Assembly (NCBI GenBank): GCA_947561585.1
Contig: CANNZV010002527.1
Span: 77,670-141,669, forward strand
Direction of reading: 5' to 3'
From: Caprella mutica
Lineage: Eukaryota > Arthropoda > Malacostraca > Amphipoda > Caprellidae
DNA length: 64,000 nucleotides
Below, in pieces: positions 1-12,147 of the stretch. The position numbers were made by a program, and so were the translations under genes. The notes under the pieces were generated by a model. That model was not told where the DNA came from. It saw nothing but the letters and a program-made list of their open reading frames with translations, and did no database searches. Within the stretch, counting starts at the first letter, position 1. Every line of letters starts with the position of its first letter.

Positions 1-399
1 ACATAACAATATACACATGACAATAAAGATTCTTATAACAATAAGCACATAACAATAAAGACTGTGATAACAATGTGTGTCTTGGAGCAGAGCAGAATGT
101 GTATCCGCGTTTTAGGGAAGATTGAGCAATAATCTTCCCAAATATCGCAGCTTGAGCTTTTAAAATAATGGGATCTTGCTATACGATGAATAATAGCAAG
201 AGAAAAAGCTTCTGCTAAATCTGAGGAAGTGGAAATGTTTGCAGTTGTAATTGTTCTGTAAGGTGAAATTAGGTTATAGTTTGTTGTATCTTTTGAGAAA
301 TTGTTGATTAAGTTAGACGATTAGTTAAATTTGGAAATAAAGTTATTACATTCGCAAAATTGTGGAAGGTTGTGTGTTGATCTGCAATATGTCCCCGTA
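1..399. other. no gene seen; short degenerate repeat
   Basis: I see no coding signal here. Positions 1-80 carry an imperfect repeat built on ACAATAAAGA and ATAACAATA. The rest is AT-rich unique-looking sequence. Confidence 0.5.
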
Positions 400-400
400 C

Positions 401-900
401 GAATAACACAGGAATTTTTTCATTAATTTATTTATAATGTTATTATTCGCTTAAAAAGTATTCAACCAAATTGCCTGAAATTTGGTGGGACGATTGGTCA
501 ATGTCCAGTAACCATTTGACTAGATTTTGGGAGCGATTATTTTTCTTTTAAATATCCCCAATGAAAAACATCAAGTGCACTTAGATCTGGGAGGCCATGG
601 TACATCACTATAAAGCTCGAAATGATCCGGTGTAGAATTTTTCTCTCTCAGAACATCCATCATTTCCATCGCTGTATGAGGCGTAGAACCATCTTGTTGC
701 AACCAAATATTCTCTATGTTCAGGTCTTCCAACTCGTTTAAGAGATATTCTTGAATTATCCGCCTGCATCTGTTTCCATCCGCACTCACTGTATTACCAT
801 TAACATACTCAAAAAGTAAGGTCCAATAATTGGAGTCAATTTAACTGAATATTGAGGAAGTTCATGAATTTCTCTGGGATTCTTAGTTGCTCAAAATAGG
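401..900 (-). pseudogene. decayed mariner-type (IS630/Tc1) transposase remnant
   Basis: The minus-strand frame at 571-789 contains WLQQDGSTPHTA followed by DVPWPPRS, the second catalytic-Asp block and the PPRSPDLTP region of mariner-type DDE transposases. After PPRS the frame hits a stop, and a HWGYLKEK-like stretch, corresponding to FLWGYLK of the family, follows in a shifted frame. Upstream homology (before 789) continues only after another one-base shift. The DDE core is therefore broken and incomplete. The segment 430-530 downstream of the coding part recurs at 18950-19030 and 23570-23660, so it looks like the 3' end of the transposon. No terminal inverted repeat pair was found. Confidence 0.75.
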
Positions 901-1594
901 CAGTTTTGCCTATTAACTTCACCATTAAGGTGATTATGATCTTCATCTGTCATTATTAGGTTTGGTCTTCATAATATCGCAGTTCTTTGGTAAGAAGTCT
1001 TCATTGAAAGTGTACGTTCATGTTTGAATAATCATGGAGGGTATTAGTAGGATGTTATGCATCCTTATGCATCCCCATAATAATTTATGAAACTTTCAGG
1101 TTTTCTTCATTGTTTGCAATTATTTCCATGTTTAGAGCTTTTATAGTTTTTATTATTACTGATATTTATAAAAGGGGAGTAACTTATGCGCCACCCGTTA
1201 TGTAAATAGTAAATATTTATTAATAAATTTCGTTCAATATTTGCCTTGAATTTATTACAATTCACCGTTTTTATTTTCATTATTGAATAGAAAGGAAAAC
1301 TGTAAACAATTCATTATTAAATTGTGTGTTTTAAAATCACATTAATCCTCAAGCCACAATAGCTGGTGAATTAATGCAACCACCAGTAAATTGAGCTGCA
1401 GCGCATGCAAAACTAGTAATAAATATCCGCATAATAGAGATTCACATGGCGAAACATAGGAGCCACAGGTTACACGCCGAATCCACCCCAAAAAGCACAG
1501 TTTATCACTCTTCATCTGGCTTAATTGGATGTCGAAAACAAATTTGCGTTGGTGCACTGATAAATAATGTGCCATAAAATGATGCAAAGTCAGG
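901..1594. other. no gene seen
   Basis: AT-rich sequence between the mariner remnant and the foldback element. The short open frame at 1342-1587 has no recognisable domain and no splice or codon support. Confidence 0.5.
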
Positions 1595-1629
1595 AGTATA
1601 TTAACACGCTTAGCTTATTAACACTGTGA

Positions 1630-2115
1630 GCGGACAAAATGACTACCTACAAAATGCCTACGGACAAAATGCCTAACGGACAAAATGCCTAACGGACAAA
1701 ATGCTTAACGGACAAAATGCCTAGCGGACAAAATGACTACCTGCAAAATGCCTACCTGCAAAATGCCTAACGGACAAAATGCCTAACGGACAAAATGCCT
1801 ACCGACAAAACGCCTAACGGACAAAATACCTAACGGACAAAATACCTAACGGACAAAATGCCTAACGGACAAAATGCCTAACGGACAAAATGCCTAACGG
1901 ACAAAATACCTAACGGACAAAATGCCTAGCGGACAAAATGCCTACCTGCAAAATGCCTAACGGACAAAATGCCTAACGGACAAAATGCCTACCGACAAAA
2001 CGCCTAACGGACAAAATACCTAACGGACAAAATGCCTAACGGACAAAATGCCTAACGGACAAAATGCCTAACGGACAAAATACCTAACGGACAAAATGCC
2101 TACCGACAAAATACC
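1630..2115. repeat. left arm, 16-bp tandem repeat (CGGACAAAATGCCTAA)
   Basis: About 30 units of 16 bp with small variants (GCGGAC, ACCGAC, AATACC, ACCTGC). A block of several units is itself repeated (1745-1800 resembles 1935-1990), so the arm grew partly by duplication of multi-unit blocks. Confidence 0.95.
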
Positions 2116-3335
2116 TAAAATGCATTTCAGACATATTTCCAGTATGGGGATATTCATAATTTTAATAAGTGAGACCAAGTGGAAACAAAGAGCTTTGCCT
2201 CAGTGAGATTTTATTAAATTATTGCTCAAATTAATATGAACATTAATATGAACTCAGCGTACTTAGTGTAAACACAGCATTATTTCGATGTTTTGTGATT
2301 TATTATAATAAAGTGTTATTTCTATTTAACAAATCAATTGAATATAGTCATCTTCCTATGTTTTGACTTTTTTATTGGATATCTTTAATAATCTTTTTAT
2401 ATTTTGCCTTTTTTATTAGATATCTATAATCATCTTATTGTATTTTGATTTTCTAATAGCGTTTATTTTATTAGATATCCATAATCATCTTAAATCTATA
2501 GTGATGTTTATAGTTGCTTTTCAAATTCAAAAAGAAAGTAGTGTAATTTCAATGTTTGTGTAAGTTAGTACTGAGTACTGACATGCAATTAACTACACAC
2601 CGAGAAAGAATTTGTTGAATCTAATCAAAAATGTTTTGTTTTTACTTATTGTGTGGTTTGCTTTTCCCCCTACCTACGTGGTGGGTTGCAACCACTATTT
2701 AAAATGAGTTAAATTGTCGTTGGTTAAAGCCTAACAGTCGTTTTGACTCACGCATAAGCTTAAAAACAATAAACGCAACTCTCATAGTAAGTTAATTTAT
2801 ACACCAGATGCATTGGATTAACAGTCTTTGTGAGTTACTACAATACACTCTGTCATAGTTGTTCTACCATACGTTAAAATTTTCATAAAAGTAACTTTTA
2901 ACTCTCATAGTAATTTGATTCAATCCATAAAATGAATTGAATCAACTAATGTTTGATGAGCATAATTTGATGACCCATTAGATATGAGTACACTTTTTGT
3001 ATCTGTGTACCCTTGGTTATAAAAAAAATATCGTCGATATTTATATTATTTAACATAAACTTTCGTTTGCAATAAATATTATAGTATCCTTTATAAAAAG
3101 TAACTGAGACGGAAGTATATAATTTGAGTTCAATGCGAAGGTATCTATCAATATTATTTATATTGTTCTTTATTTACCAATAATGATTCCATTACAGATA
3201 TCACTTCAATACTTTCTATTCTGCCCGTTTATTTAAATATGGAATTTATTCCTTTATTATCTTTCTAACATGCTTTTACGTCATTATTTTACTGTACTAT
3301 TTTCTATATTCATATATTTTCTATTTACGTACATT
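2116..3335. other. foldback element spacer, non-coding
   Basis: AT-rich unique core between the two arms. Segments at 2160-2330 and 3175-3330 align by eye with 28480-28670 and 29120-29280 of copy 2, for example CCATTACAGATATCACTTC at 3190 and 29150. No open frame of note. Confidence 0.75.
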
Positions 3336-4615
3336 AGGCATTTTGTCCATTAGGCCTTTTGTCCATTAGGCATTTTGTCCATTAGGCATTTTGTCCACTA
3401 GGCATTTTGTTTATTATAGGTATTTTTTCCGTTAGGCATTTTGTCCATTAGGCATTTTGTCCATTAGGCATTTTGTCCATTAGGCATTTTGTCCATTAGG
3501 CATTTTGTCCACTAGGCATTTTGTTTATTATAGGCATTTTGTCCATTATAGGCATTTTGTCCGTTAGGCATTTTTTCCGTTAGGCATTTTGTCCATTAGG
3601 CCTTTTGTCCATTAGGCATTTTGTCCATTAGGCATTTTGTCCACTAGGCATTTTGTTTATTATAGGCATTTTGTCCATTATAGGTATTTTTTCCGTTAGG
3701 CATTTTGTCCATTAGGCCTTTTGTCCATTATAGGCACTTTGTCCATTAGGCATTTTGTCCATTAGGCATTTTGTCCATTATAGGCATTTTTTCCGTTAGG
3801 CATTTTGTCCATTAGGCCTTTTGTCCATTATAGGCACTTTGTCCATTAGGCATTTTGTCCGCTAGGCATTTTGACCATTATGCATTTTGTTCATTATAGG
3901 CATTTTGTCCATTAGGCATTTTGTCCATTAGGCATTTTGTCCATTATAGGCACTTTGTCCATTAGGCATTTTGTCCGCTAGGCATTTTGTCCATTATGCA
4001 TTTTGTTCATTATAGGCATTTTGTCCATTAGGCATTTTGTCCATTATGCATTTTGTTCATTATAGGCACTTTGTCCATTAGGCATTTTGTCCGCTAGGCA
4101 TTTTGTCCATTATGCATTTTGTTCATTATAGGCATTTTGTCCATTAGGCATTTTGTCCATTAGGCATTTTGTCCATTATAGGCACTTTGTCCATTAGGCA
4201 TTTTGTCCGCTAGGCATTTTGTCCATTATGCATTTTGTTCATTATAGGCATTTTGTCCATTAGGCATTTTGTCCATTAGGCATTTTGTCCATTATGCATT
4301 TTGTTCATTATAGGCATTTTGTCCATTAGGCATTTTGTCCATTATGCATTTTGTTCATTATAGGCATTTTGTCCATTAGGCATTTTGTCCATTATGCATT
4401 TTGTTCATTATAGGCATTTTGTCCATTAGGCATTTTGTCCATTATGCATTTTGTTCATTATAGGCATTTTGTCCATTAGGCATTTTGTCCATTAGGCATT
4501 TTGTCCATTATGCATTTTGTTCATTATAGGCATTTTGTCCATTAGGCATTTTGTCCATTATGCATTTTGTTCATTATAGGCATTTTGTCCATTAGGCATT
4601 TTGTCTGTAGGTTTT
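3336..4615. repeat. right arm, 16-18-bp tandem repeat (ATTAGGCATTTTGTCC)
   Basis: This is the inverse complement of the left arm unit and is much longer, about 1.3 kb against 0.5 kb. From about 4250 a 50-bp composite unit repeats regularly: ATTAGGCATTTTGTCC, then ATTATGCATTTTGTTC, then ATTATAGGCATTTTGTCC. The arms of one element have therefore expanded independently. Confidence 0.95.
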
Positions 4616-4654
4616 TTGTGCGTTGGCTTTTTATCCTAGTACCATTAATATACA

Positions 4655-5600
4655 GATGTTTTTTAACACGCTTAGCTTATCAATATACAGGGGTATCTTA
4701 ACACGCTTAGCTTATCAATATACAGGGGTATTTTAACACGCTTAGCTTATCAATATACAGGGGTATTTTAACACGCTTAGCTTATCAATATACAGGGGTA
4801 TTTTAACACGCTTAGCTTATCAATATACAGGGGTATTTTAACACGCTTAGCTTATCAATATACAGGGGTATTTTAACACGCTTAGCTTATCAATATACAG
4901 GGGTATTTTAACACGCTTAGCTTATCAATATACAGGGGTATTTTAACACGCTTAGCTTATCAATATACAGGGGTATTTTAACACGCTTAGCTTATCAATA
5001 TACAGGGGTATTTTAACACGCTTAGCTTATCAATATACAGGGGTATTTTAACACGCTTAGCTTATCAATATACAGGGGTATTTTAACACGCTTAGCTTAT
5101 CAATATACAGGGGTATTTTAACACGCTTAGCTTATCAATATACAGGGGTATTTTAACACGCTTAGCTTATCAATATACAGGGGTACTTTAACACGCTTAG
5201 CTTATCAATAAACAGGGGTATTTTAACACGCTTAGCTTATCAATATACAGGGGTATTTTAACACGCTTAGCTTATCAATATACAGGGGTATTTTAACACG
5301 CTTAGCTTATCAATAAACAGGGGTATTTTAACACGCTTAGCTTATCAATATACAGGGGTATTTTAACACGCTTAGCTTATCAATATACAGGGGTATTTTA
5401 ACACGCTTAGCTTATCAATATACAGGGGTATTTTAACACGCTTAGCTTATCAATATACAGGGGTATTTTAACACGCTTAGCTTATCAATATACAGGGGTA
5501 TCTTAACACGCTTAGCTTATCAATATACAGGGGTATTTTAACACGCTTAGCTTATCAATATACAGGGGTATTTTAACACGCTTAGCTTATTAACACTCTG
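4655..5600. repeat. 35-bp satellite array, about 27 units
   Basis: The unit contains TTAACACGCTTAGCTTAT then CAATATACAGGGGTAT and repeats every 35 bp with very few changes. One partial unit also lies at 1593-1620, on the other side of foldback copy 1. The foldback element therefore sits inside or at the edge of this array. No gene. Confidence 0.97.
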
Positions 5601-6782
5601 AACTAAAAAGATTATTTTGCGTATGAAGCTTTTAACAAAAAATGAAGAAGGCAAATGAAGATGCATTGTTAAATGCATTTCTGATTTAAGTTTCCAAACT
5701 CCTCCACCAGAGGGAGACAATATATTGATATTGTGTTCAAACTTCAATCGAATGTTATTTATTGTGAGAGATAGATAGGGCACTAGGTGTTGAATTTAGT
5801 TAGTGTGGTTTGAATGGTGCATAAGTTAGCAGGTGTTCGCTTCCCTTCCGCCGCCTTAATCTGTGGGTGAAGGAAGCAATTCCTTAGTTAGTGTTATTAT
5901 TATTATGATAAAGATTGGTGCCAGATTATAGATTAGAGAACTATTAGAGATTAGTTTTTCTAGTTAAAAGTTATTGAGTTACCAATAGTTAAGAGGAGCT
6001 AGTGCATTGCTGGGAAGAATCTTAATCACCGTGTGATAAGATAGAATCCAAAACAGTCAGGTGAGAATTAGTTTCGGTTATCTCAGAAGTGACGGTGATT
6101 GAGCTAACTGACCTAAATCAAACAACTGATTAGTGAGAGAATATGTGCTACTATTTGTATATTTTAATTGTTAGTTGGGATATTTTATATTTATCATGGC
6201 GTGGTGAATTTATCGTCCATCTTAGCTGTTGTAATAAAGTTAGTTTGTCATGATACCAATGTGTGTGAAGTTTAATTCGGTAAATTTTATTGTTCAGGGT
6301 TTTAAGAATCTTTCCCATATTTCAGTACCGCACTGTAACATTCTTGGAATAAAGCTCTGTTCATGGTCACACGTTGGGAATTCTACTCCCGCATTGTATA
6401 TGCATCTTTTTAAAAAAAGTTGGAGTTATTTTAATCATTTAAGAAAAAAATATTAAATAATAATTCAAATTATATTTTAATTCATATTCATTGCACATTT
6501 TTCTTATAAGATCGAAAATGTTGAACCGTCCAATAACTCGGAACTTATCCTACAGTTGAAAAAATATTTGAAATTTAGTTGTTTTTGTTTAGTTTCCTTT
6601 AAATTGTTATAAAGTATATACTATGCTTAATTTTAATTATTTCAATGTTAATATAAACTTTAATTAAAAGAGTTATTGCTCAATAAGTAAACATCTAAAG
6701 TGTTCATTTTACATACGTGAGAGTTATTTGAAAATATTAATAGTAGGTATAAATCAGGTGGGAATTTGTAATCAGCCGATGA
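5601..6782. other. no gene seen; contains a MITE half-copy
   Basis: Short open frames at 5547-5783 and 6250-6456 lack recognisable domains. Positions 6497-6550 (TTCTTATAAGATCGAAAATG and then CAATAACTCGGAACTTATCC) are one end of the TAAGTTCCGA MITE family found at 31168, 55502, 63026 and elsewhere. Confidence 0.5.
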
Positions 6783-7835
6783 CAAATATTGTAACAATAT
6801 TGGCAATATTATAACAATATTGGTAATGTTGTAACAATATTGGCAATATTGTAACAATATTGTAACATTATTGGCAATGTTGTAACTATATTGGCAATGT
6901 TGTAACAATATTGGCAATGTTGTAACAATATTGGTAATGTTGTAACAATATTGTAACAATATTGGCAATGTTGTAACTATATTGGCAATGTTGTAACAAT
7001 ATTGGCAATGTTGTAACAATATTGGTAATGTTGTAACAATATTGGCAACATTGTAACAATATTGGCAATATTATAACAATATTGGCAATGTTGTAACTAT
7101 ATTGGCAATATTGTAACAATATTGGCAATGTTGTAACAATATTGGCAATGTTGTAACAATATTGGTAATGTTGTAACAATATTGGCAACATTGTAACAAT
7201 ATTGGCAATATTGTAACAATATTGGCAATGTTGTAACTATATTGGTAATGTTGTAACAATATTGGCAATGTTGTAACAATATTGGCAATATTGTAACAAT
7301 ATTGGCAATGTTGTAACTATATTGGCAATGTTGTAACTATATTGGCAATGTTGTAACAATATTGGTAATGTTGTAACAATATTGTAACAATATTGGCAAT
7401 GTTGTAACTATATTGGCAATGTTGTAACAATATTGGCAATGTTGTAACAATATTGGCAATATTGTAACAATATTGGCAATATTGTAACAATATTGGTAAT
7501 GCTGTAACAATATTGGCAATATTGTAACAATATTGGCAATGTTGTAACTATATTGGCAATGTTGTAACAATATTGACAATGTTGTAACAATATTGGCAAT
7601 GATGTAACAATATTGGCAATGTTGTAACAATATTAGCAATTGTTGTAACAATATTGGTAATGTTGTAACAATATTGACAATGGTGTAACAATATTGGCAA
7701 TGTTGTAACAATATTGGCAATGTTGTAACAATATTGGCAATGGTGTAACAATATTGGCAATGTTGTAACAATATTAGCAATAATTGTTGTAACAATATTG
7801 GTAATGTTGTAACAATATTGACAATGGAAACAACA
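6783..7835. repeat. 20-bp minisatellite (AATATTGGCAATGTTGTAAC), about 50 units
   Basis: Units are 20 bp, with occasional shorter variants that skip the GGCAATGTTG part. The unit is rich in small palindromes (AATATT, TTGTAACAA), so it can fold on itself. Long open frames across it (6660-7870, minus) exist only because the unit lacks stops in those frames. They are not genes. Confidence 0.96.
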
Positions 7836-8254
7836 CTGTCCCAACGTTGTCCCAAAATTGTAACATACATACAATCTCCCTTATCCCCATCACTCTATTT
7901 CTCTTGAATCCTTTAAAGCTAAGGACAATCATCCCTAAATTGGACGAGTTAGTCCTAGCTATTGAGACATGGAAACAATGTGCAACACGCTACAGAGTGC
8001 AACTCAACTTTTAAACACAGCAATATATAATGTCCAAACTATGCTCCCAATGTGGCAAATGTCGTAATGTGACTTGGGAACATGAGTCAGAGTTATGGAG
8101 TATATTAAATACTTTAAAATTATGAAATAATATTTTGATTTATTTTGATTTATAGTGATATTGAAAATTTAGGATATTCTAATTTAAAGAAAAAAATATT
8201 AGAAGTTATATTTTAAAATTTAATTGTTACTTGTTTAATTTTAAAAGAGTTTTA
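7836..8254. other. no gene seen
   Basis: AT-rich sequence between two arrays, without repeats or coding signal that I can support. Confidence 0.4.
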
Positions 8255-8690
8255 ATTGACAGATTCCTTTAGCTCTTACTCTTTAATAAGAGTTCCAATA
8301 GACAGATTCCTTTAGCTCTTACTCTTTAATAAGAGTTCCAATAGACAGATTCCTTTAGCTCTTACTCTTTAATAAGAGTTTTAATAGACAGATTCCTTTA
8401 GCTCTTACTCTTTAATAAGAGTTTTAATAGACAGATTCCTTTAGCTCTTACTCTTTAGTAAGAGTTTTAATAGACAGATTCCTTTAGCTCTTCTCTATAA
8501 TACGAGTTTCAATAGACAGATTCCTTTAGCTCTTACTCTTTAATAAGAGTTTTAACAGACAGATTCCTTTAGCTCTTCTCTATAATAAGAGTTTCAATAG
8601 ACAGATTCCTTTAGCTCTTCTCTATAATAAGAGTTTCAATAGACAGATTCCTTTAGCTCTTCTCTATAATAAGAGTTTCAATAGACAGAT
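8255..8690. repeat. 42/43-bp tandem repeat with an internal hairpin, about 10 units
   Basis: The unit is AGACAGATTCCTTTAGCTCT followed by TACTCTTTAATAAGAGTTTTAAT (43 bp). Later units use a 42-bp variant with TCTCTATAATAAGAG. CTCTTA and TAAGAG form inverted arms within most units. There are no variable spacers, so this is a minisatellite. Confidence 0.95.
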
Positions 8691-8808
8691 TTGTTTCCTT
8701 GCTCTTAAAAAATTCTTTCTTTTTCTCACTCTTTTAAATTCGACGGAGAAGAAAAATTTCTAATGTGAATCCCACGCGGATTTTATTACAAACTTTTCAG
8801 GTAAAAAT

Positions 8809-8974
8809 TGTAAATAGTCAAATTTCAGTTGAATCTTAAAAGATAATTTATTAGAGAAATAGTTGCCTTTTTATACAAAATTCTATATCCTAGATACCAA
8901 CAGTCATATATAAACAAATTTATAAATAAATGATAATTAATAAATTTCTAGATTAAATAAATCAATTCCTTACA
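8809..8974 (-). repeat. 3' LTR of the gypsy element
   Basis: 166 bp, TG...CA in the element's orientation and inversely TGTAA...TTACA at its tips. It matches 13003-13167 except for one extra T at about 8880. The sequence inside is AT-rich; I could not place a promoter or polyadenylation site with confidence. Confidence 0.95.
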
Positions 8975-8990
8975 TCCCCCTCTTTCTATC
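8975..8990 (-). promoter_or_regulatory. polypurine tract of the gypsy element
   Basis: On the minus strand, AGAAAGAGGGGGA lies directly against the 3' LTR. This is the expected site for plus-strand priming in reverse transcription. Confidence 0.85.
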
Positions 8991-8997
8991 ATGTTCG

Positions 8998-11900
8998 TCA
9001 TTTCATGGCGTGGTACCGGTCAGGGGGTTTGATAACCAGTCCTTGTTATAGTCTGGTCCTTGGAGTTTTACTATTATTGCTAATAGGAACTTCTTTATTC
9101 AGTATAATTGTTTTTCCTGACAAATATGTATTTCTATATCTCAAAGGTACTTCTATTTCTTTCTTTTATTAAATAATGTCCTGTTTATTATTGTTGTTCT
9201 CTTTAGTTAATACTAAATTCCGTCTATTCCTTAATATCAATCTTTAATCCTCTGTCAATACTTTATACTATCGGTCTCTTGTCGCTTCAATGCATGTTCC
9301 TTTCTTCCATCTTCTTTCCATAATCTGCATCGGTTCAATTCTCACTGTGTCGCCTCTTTTGATAGGTTTTAAAGTATTTGCTGATTTGTCATATTATTTC
9401 TTTTGTTACTTTTTCATTTCAATCATTTTTTATTTCACATCTCTATTAGTAGATGGTTTCAATAGCGTGTTCTTAATTGGTAATAATGTCCTAGTTCTAC
9501 GACATAAAAACTTCTGTACTGGAGATACCTCATGTCCTTGTGTAGGGGTATTTCTCCAGCCTAGAATTGACAGTAGAGGATCTTCATTTGAATCTCTAGC
9601 TTTCATAATCAGAGATTTAGCAATTTTCACAGCATTTTCTGCCTTACCATTGCTTTGTTGATGATAGGGTGATGATATGTAATGTTGAAACTGCCATTAC
9701 GTCTTGAAAATATTAAATTCATCACTAGTGAATTGAGGTCCCCCGTCGGTAACTAAAGTTTCAGGTATTCCGTATCTTGCGAAGTGAGGTTTCAATTTAT
9801 CAATTACCGTACTGCTCCTGGTGTTATTCAGTTTGTCCACTTCGAAGAAATTTGAGTAGTAGTCAGATATAATCATGTAATCGCTATGATCTATTTCAAA
9901 AAGATCTACTGCCACTCTTTGCCACGGATAATTGGGAATAGGAGTCTGTATTAACGGCTCCTTTTACTGTCTTCTCTGATAAGAGTTGCATACTTCGCAT
10001 TATTCGATTTTCTGTTGTATGTCATTTCTCAATCCAGGCCAATAAAGGCTATCTTTGGCTCTTCTAATGGTAGACTCTATCCCATTGTGAGTCAAATGTA
10101 ACTTGTCTATTAGTATTTTTCTCATATTCTTTGGGACAATAACTTGTTCTCCTTTGAATAATAAATCTCCTTCACAACTTAGTTCATCTTTGAACTTAAA
10201 ATAGCATAACAAAGAAGGTGGCTGAATTTATTATTTCTTTCTTGGCCATCCAAATTGGATGAATTATTTCAACTGTTGTATTTCATTGTCAAATTTGGAT
10301 TCCTATTCTAGTTGATCAATTGTAGATTTTTGTATGGCCAAATTTTCATGCATTTCTTGTATGTTCCATATTTCTTCTTGTAAACATGCATAGTTGTCAG
10401 ATTGCTTTATATAGTCGCGGCTGAGAGCATCTGCCAACACTATCTTTTTTCCCGGAACATATCTCACATTTAAATCAAAACTTGATAAATTCAACATAAT
10501 TCTTTAGAGTCGTTTTGGAGCTTTATATAATGGTTTTTTGAAAATTGTCTCTAAGGGTTTATGGTCCGACGCAACTTGAATTTTGTGACCATAAATGTAA
10601 TGCTCAAATTTCTTGCATCCAAACAGAATAGCAAGAGCTTCTTTTTCAATCTGAGCATAGTTTTGTTCAGTTTCTGTCATAGCACGTGAAGCGAATGCTA
10701 CTGGCTGTCCTTCTTGAAGTAGAGATGCTCCTAATCCACTCTGGGAAGCATCACATTGTAGGGTTATTTCTTTCCTGCTGTCAAAGTATTTCAATACAGG
10801 TGCTTTGCAAATTAAATCTTTAACTTTAGTGAAAGCTTCTTCTTGATTTCTAGTCCAGTTCCACTCATTTCCTTTTAGCTCCAACTTCCTCAACGGTTCT
10901 GTCACCGTAGATATGTCTGGCAGAAACTTCTGAAGATAGCTGGTCATTCCCAAAAATCTTTTTAGTTGTTGAATATTTTTTGGTTGTTGCATTTCTTTAA
11001 TGCTTTCGCATTTTTCTGGATCTAATTTAATTCCATCCTTTGAGAGGATATGCCCCATATACTTGACTTCTTCCAATTTGTATTTGATTTTGTCTTAGTT
11101 TAATTTGATATTGCGTTGCAAACATCTGTCTAATAATTTAGTTAACTTATGATCATGATCTTTAGTAGCTTCTTCTGTATCTTCTCCTTCTCCATATATA
11201 AGAATATCATCAGCAATTACACAAATCCCTTCTAGTCCTTCAAGTTCTTAGTGAATGCGTCTTTGAAATTCTTCTGGTGCACTTGATATACCAAATGGAA
11301 GGACACACCATCTATATCTTCCGAACGGTGTATTGAAACAAGTCAGTTTTGAAGACTCGTCTGTTAGTTTCACTTGCCAAAATCCGTCCTTTGCATCAAC
11401 TACTGTGAAAATCTTTGCCTAACTTAACTTTGGTAACATATCTTCTAATCTTGGTATTTGGTAGTGTGGTCTTAAAATAGCTTTATTTAGTTGGAATGGA
11501 TCCATACAAAGTCTCAATTTACCAGATGGTTTCTTTGCAATAACTAAATGTGAGACCCATTCAGTTGGTTCTTCAACTTTTGCAATAATTTTTTGATCTG
11601 TTAATTTGCCTAGAGTATCTCGTAGGTCTTTCATCAGTGACAATGGCACACGTCGTGGAGCACAGACGATAGGTGTAACTGTCGGGTCTATCTTTATTTC
11701 ACAGGGTTGTCCTATATTTCCTAGACCTTTGAAACAATCTGAATATTTGTTAAACAGATTATTTGTCAGTAGACTTTCTGCATTATTAATCTAATTAACT
11801 TTTTCCTCGATAAGTTCGCATTCTAAACTACTTTTGCATCCAATAATGGTTTGTAGAACTTGTCGGATCACGAAGAAATCAATTGTATGATCTTTTCCAC

Positions 11901-12147
11901 GGATGTTACATTTTAGTTTCAAAATTCCCAATGTCTTCATTTTTGTTTCATTGTACATTGACAATTGCACTTTGCAAGGGAGTATTTGAATGTTTCTTGG
12001 ATTATCAAATATTCTATTAACTTCTTTCAAGCTTATAACATTACAGGTAGCTCCAGTGTCTATTTGAGCTTTAATATTTATCCCTCTAACTGTAATGGTG
12101 GTTGTTATTTTGTTCTTTGTTGTTTATTAATCAAATACTTGCATGAC
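8998..12147 (-). CDS. pol frame of the gypsy element, with in-frame TAA/TAG codons
   Basis: Same frame as gag throughout. Protease has DTGAT at about 12052. Reverse transcriptase has the DAKDGFW block and IADD (YXDD box) near 11205. RNase H has CDAS, then EKEALAI and ASDHKPL (10504-10800). Integrase has the HX3H...CX2C zinc finger (10150-9985), VDLF, TDGGPQFTS and GKAENAV (the D, D and E of the DDE core), and a C-terminal GDTVRI...RRNR domain. TAA or TAG occurs at 12148, 12127, 12124, 11791, 11419, 11248, 11095, 10504, 10303, 10264, 10231, 10228, 10000, 9964, 9697, 9430, 9406, 9394, 9268, 9244, 9169, 9166 and 9046 (lowest coordinate of each codon; 12148 is also the gag end). No TGA interrupts the frame, and it ends at TGA 8998-9000. 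No frameshift was found. It is either a decaying frame or one in which TAA/TAG are sense. Confidence 0.8.

Larger units (their letters stand above)
1625..4641. mobile_element. foldback-type (FB/MULE-like) transposon, copy 1, about 3.0 kb
   Basis: The two ends are long inverted arms made only of short tandem repeats: CGGACAAAATGCCTAA units on the left (1630-2115) and the reverse complement ATTAGGCATTTTGTCC on the right (about 3336-4615). They enclose a 1.2-kb non-coding spacer. A second copy with the same outer ends and a related spacer lies at 28358-29378. The outer left end reads GTGAGCGGACAAAATG and the right end TCCTAGTA, as in copy 2. The flanking 10-mers (1615-1624 and 4642-4651) match at 6 of 10 bases and all four differences are C/T, so they may be a decayed target duplication. 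No transposase is encoded, so this is a non-autonomous element. Confidence 0.8.

Noticed and set aside
6660..7874. Many long minus-strand open frames rich in YCYNIANIVTTLPILLQ
   Set aside because: They are readings of the 20-bp minisatellite, which lacks stops in several frames. The protein repeat follows the DNA repeat exactly and there is no gene context.
8255..8690. CRISPR-like array
   Set aside because: The units are contiguous with no unique spacers, and the genome is eukaryotic. The same applies to the 46-bp and 37-bp arrays.
9290..9661. Plus-strand 123-codon open frame with hydrophobic stretches
   Set aside because: It is antisense to the integrase coding region of the gypsy element.
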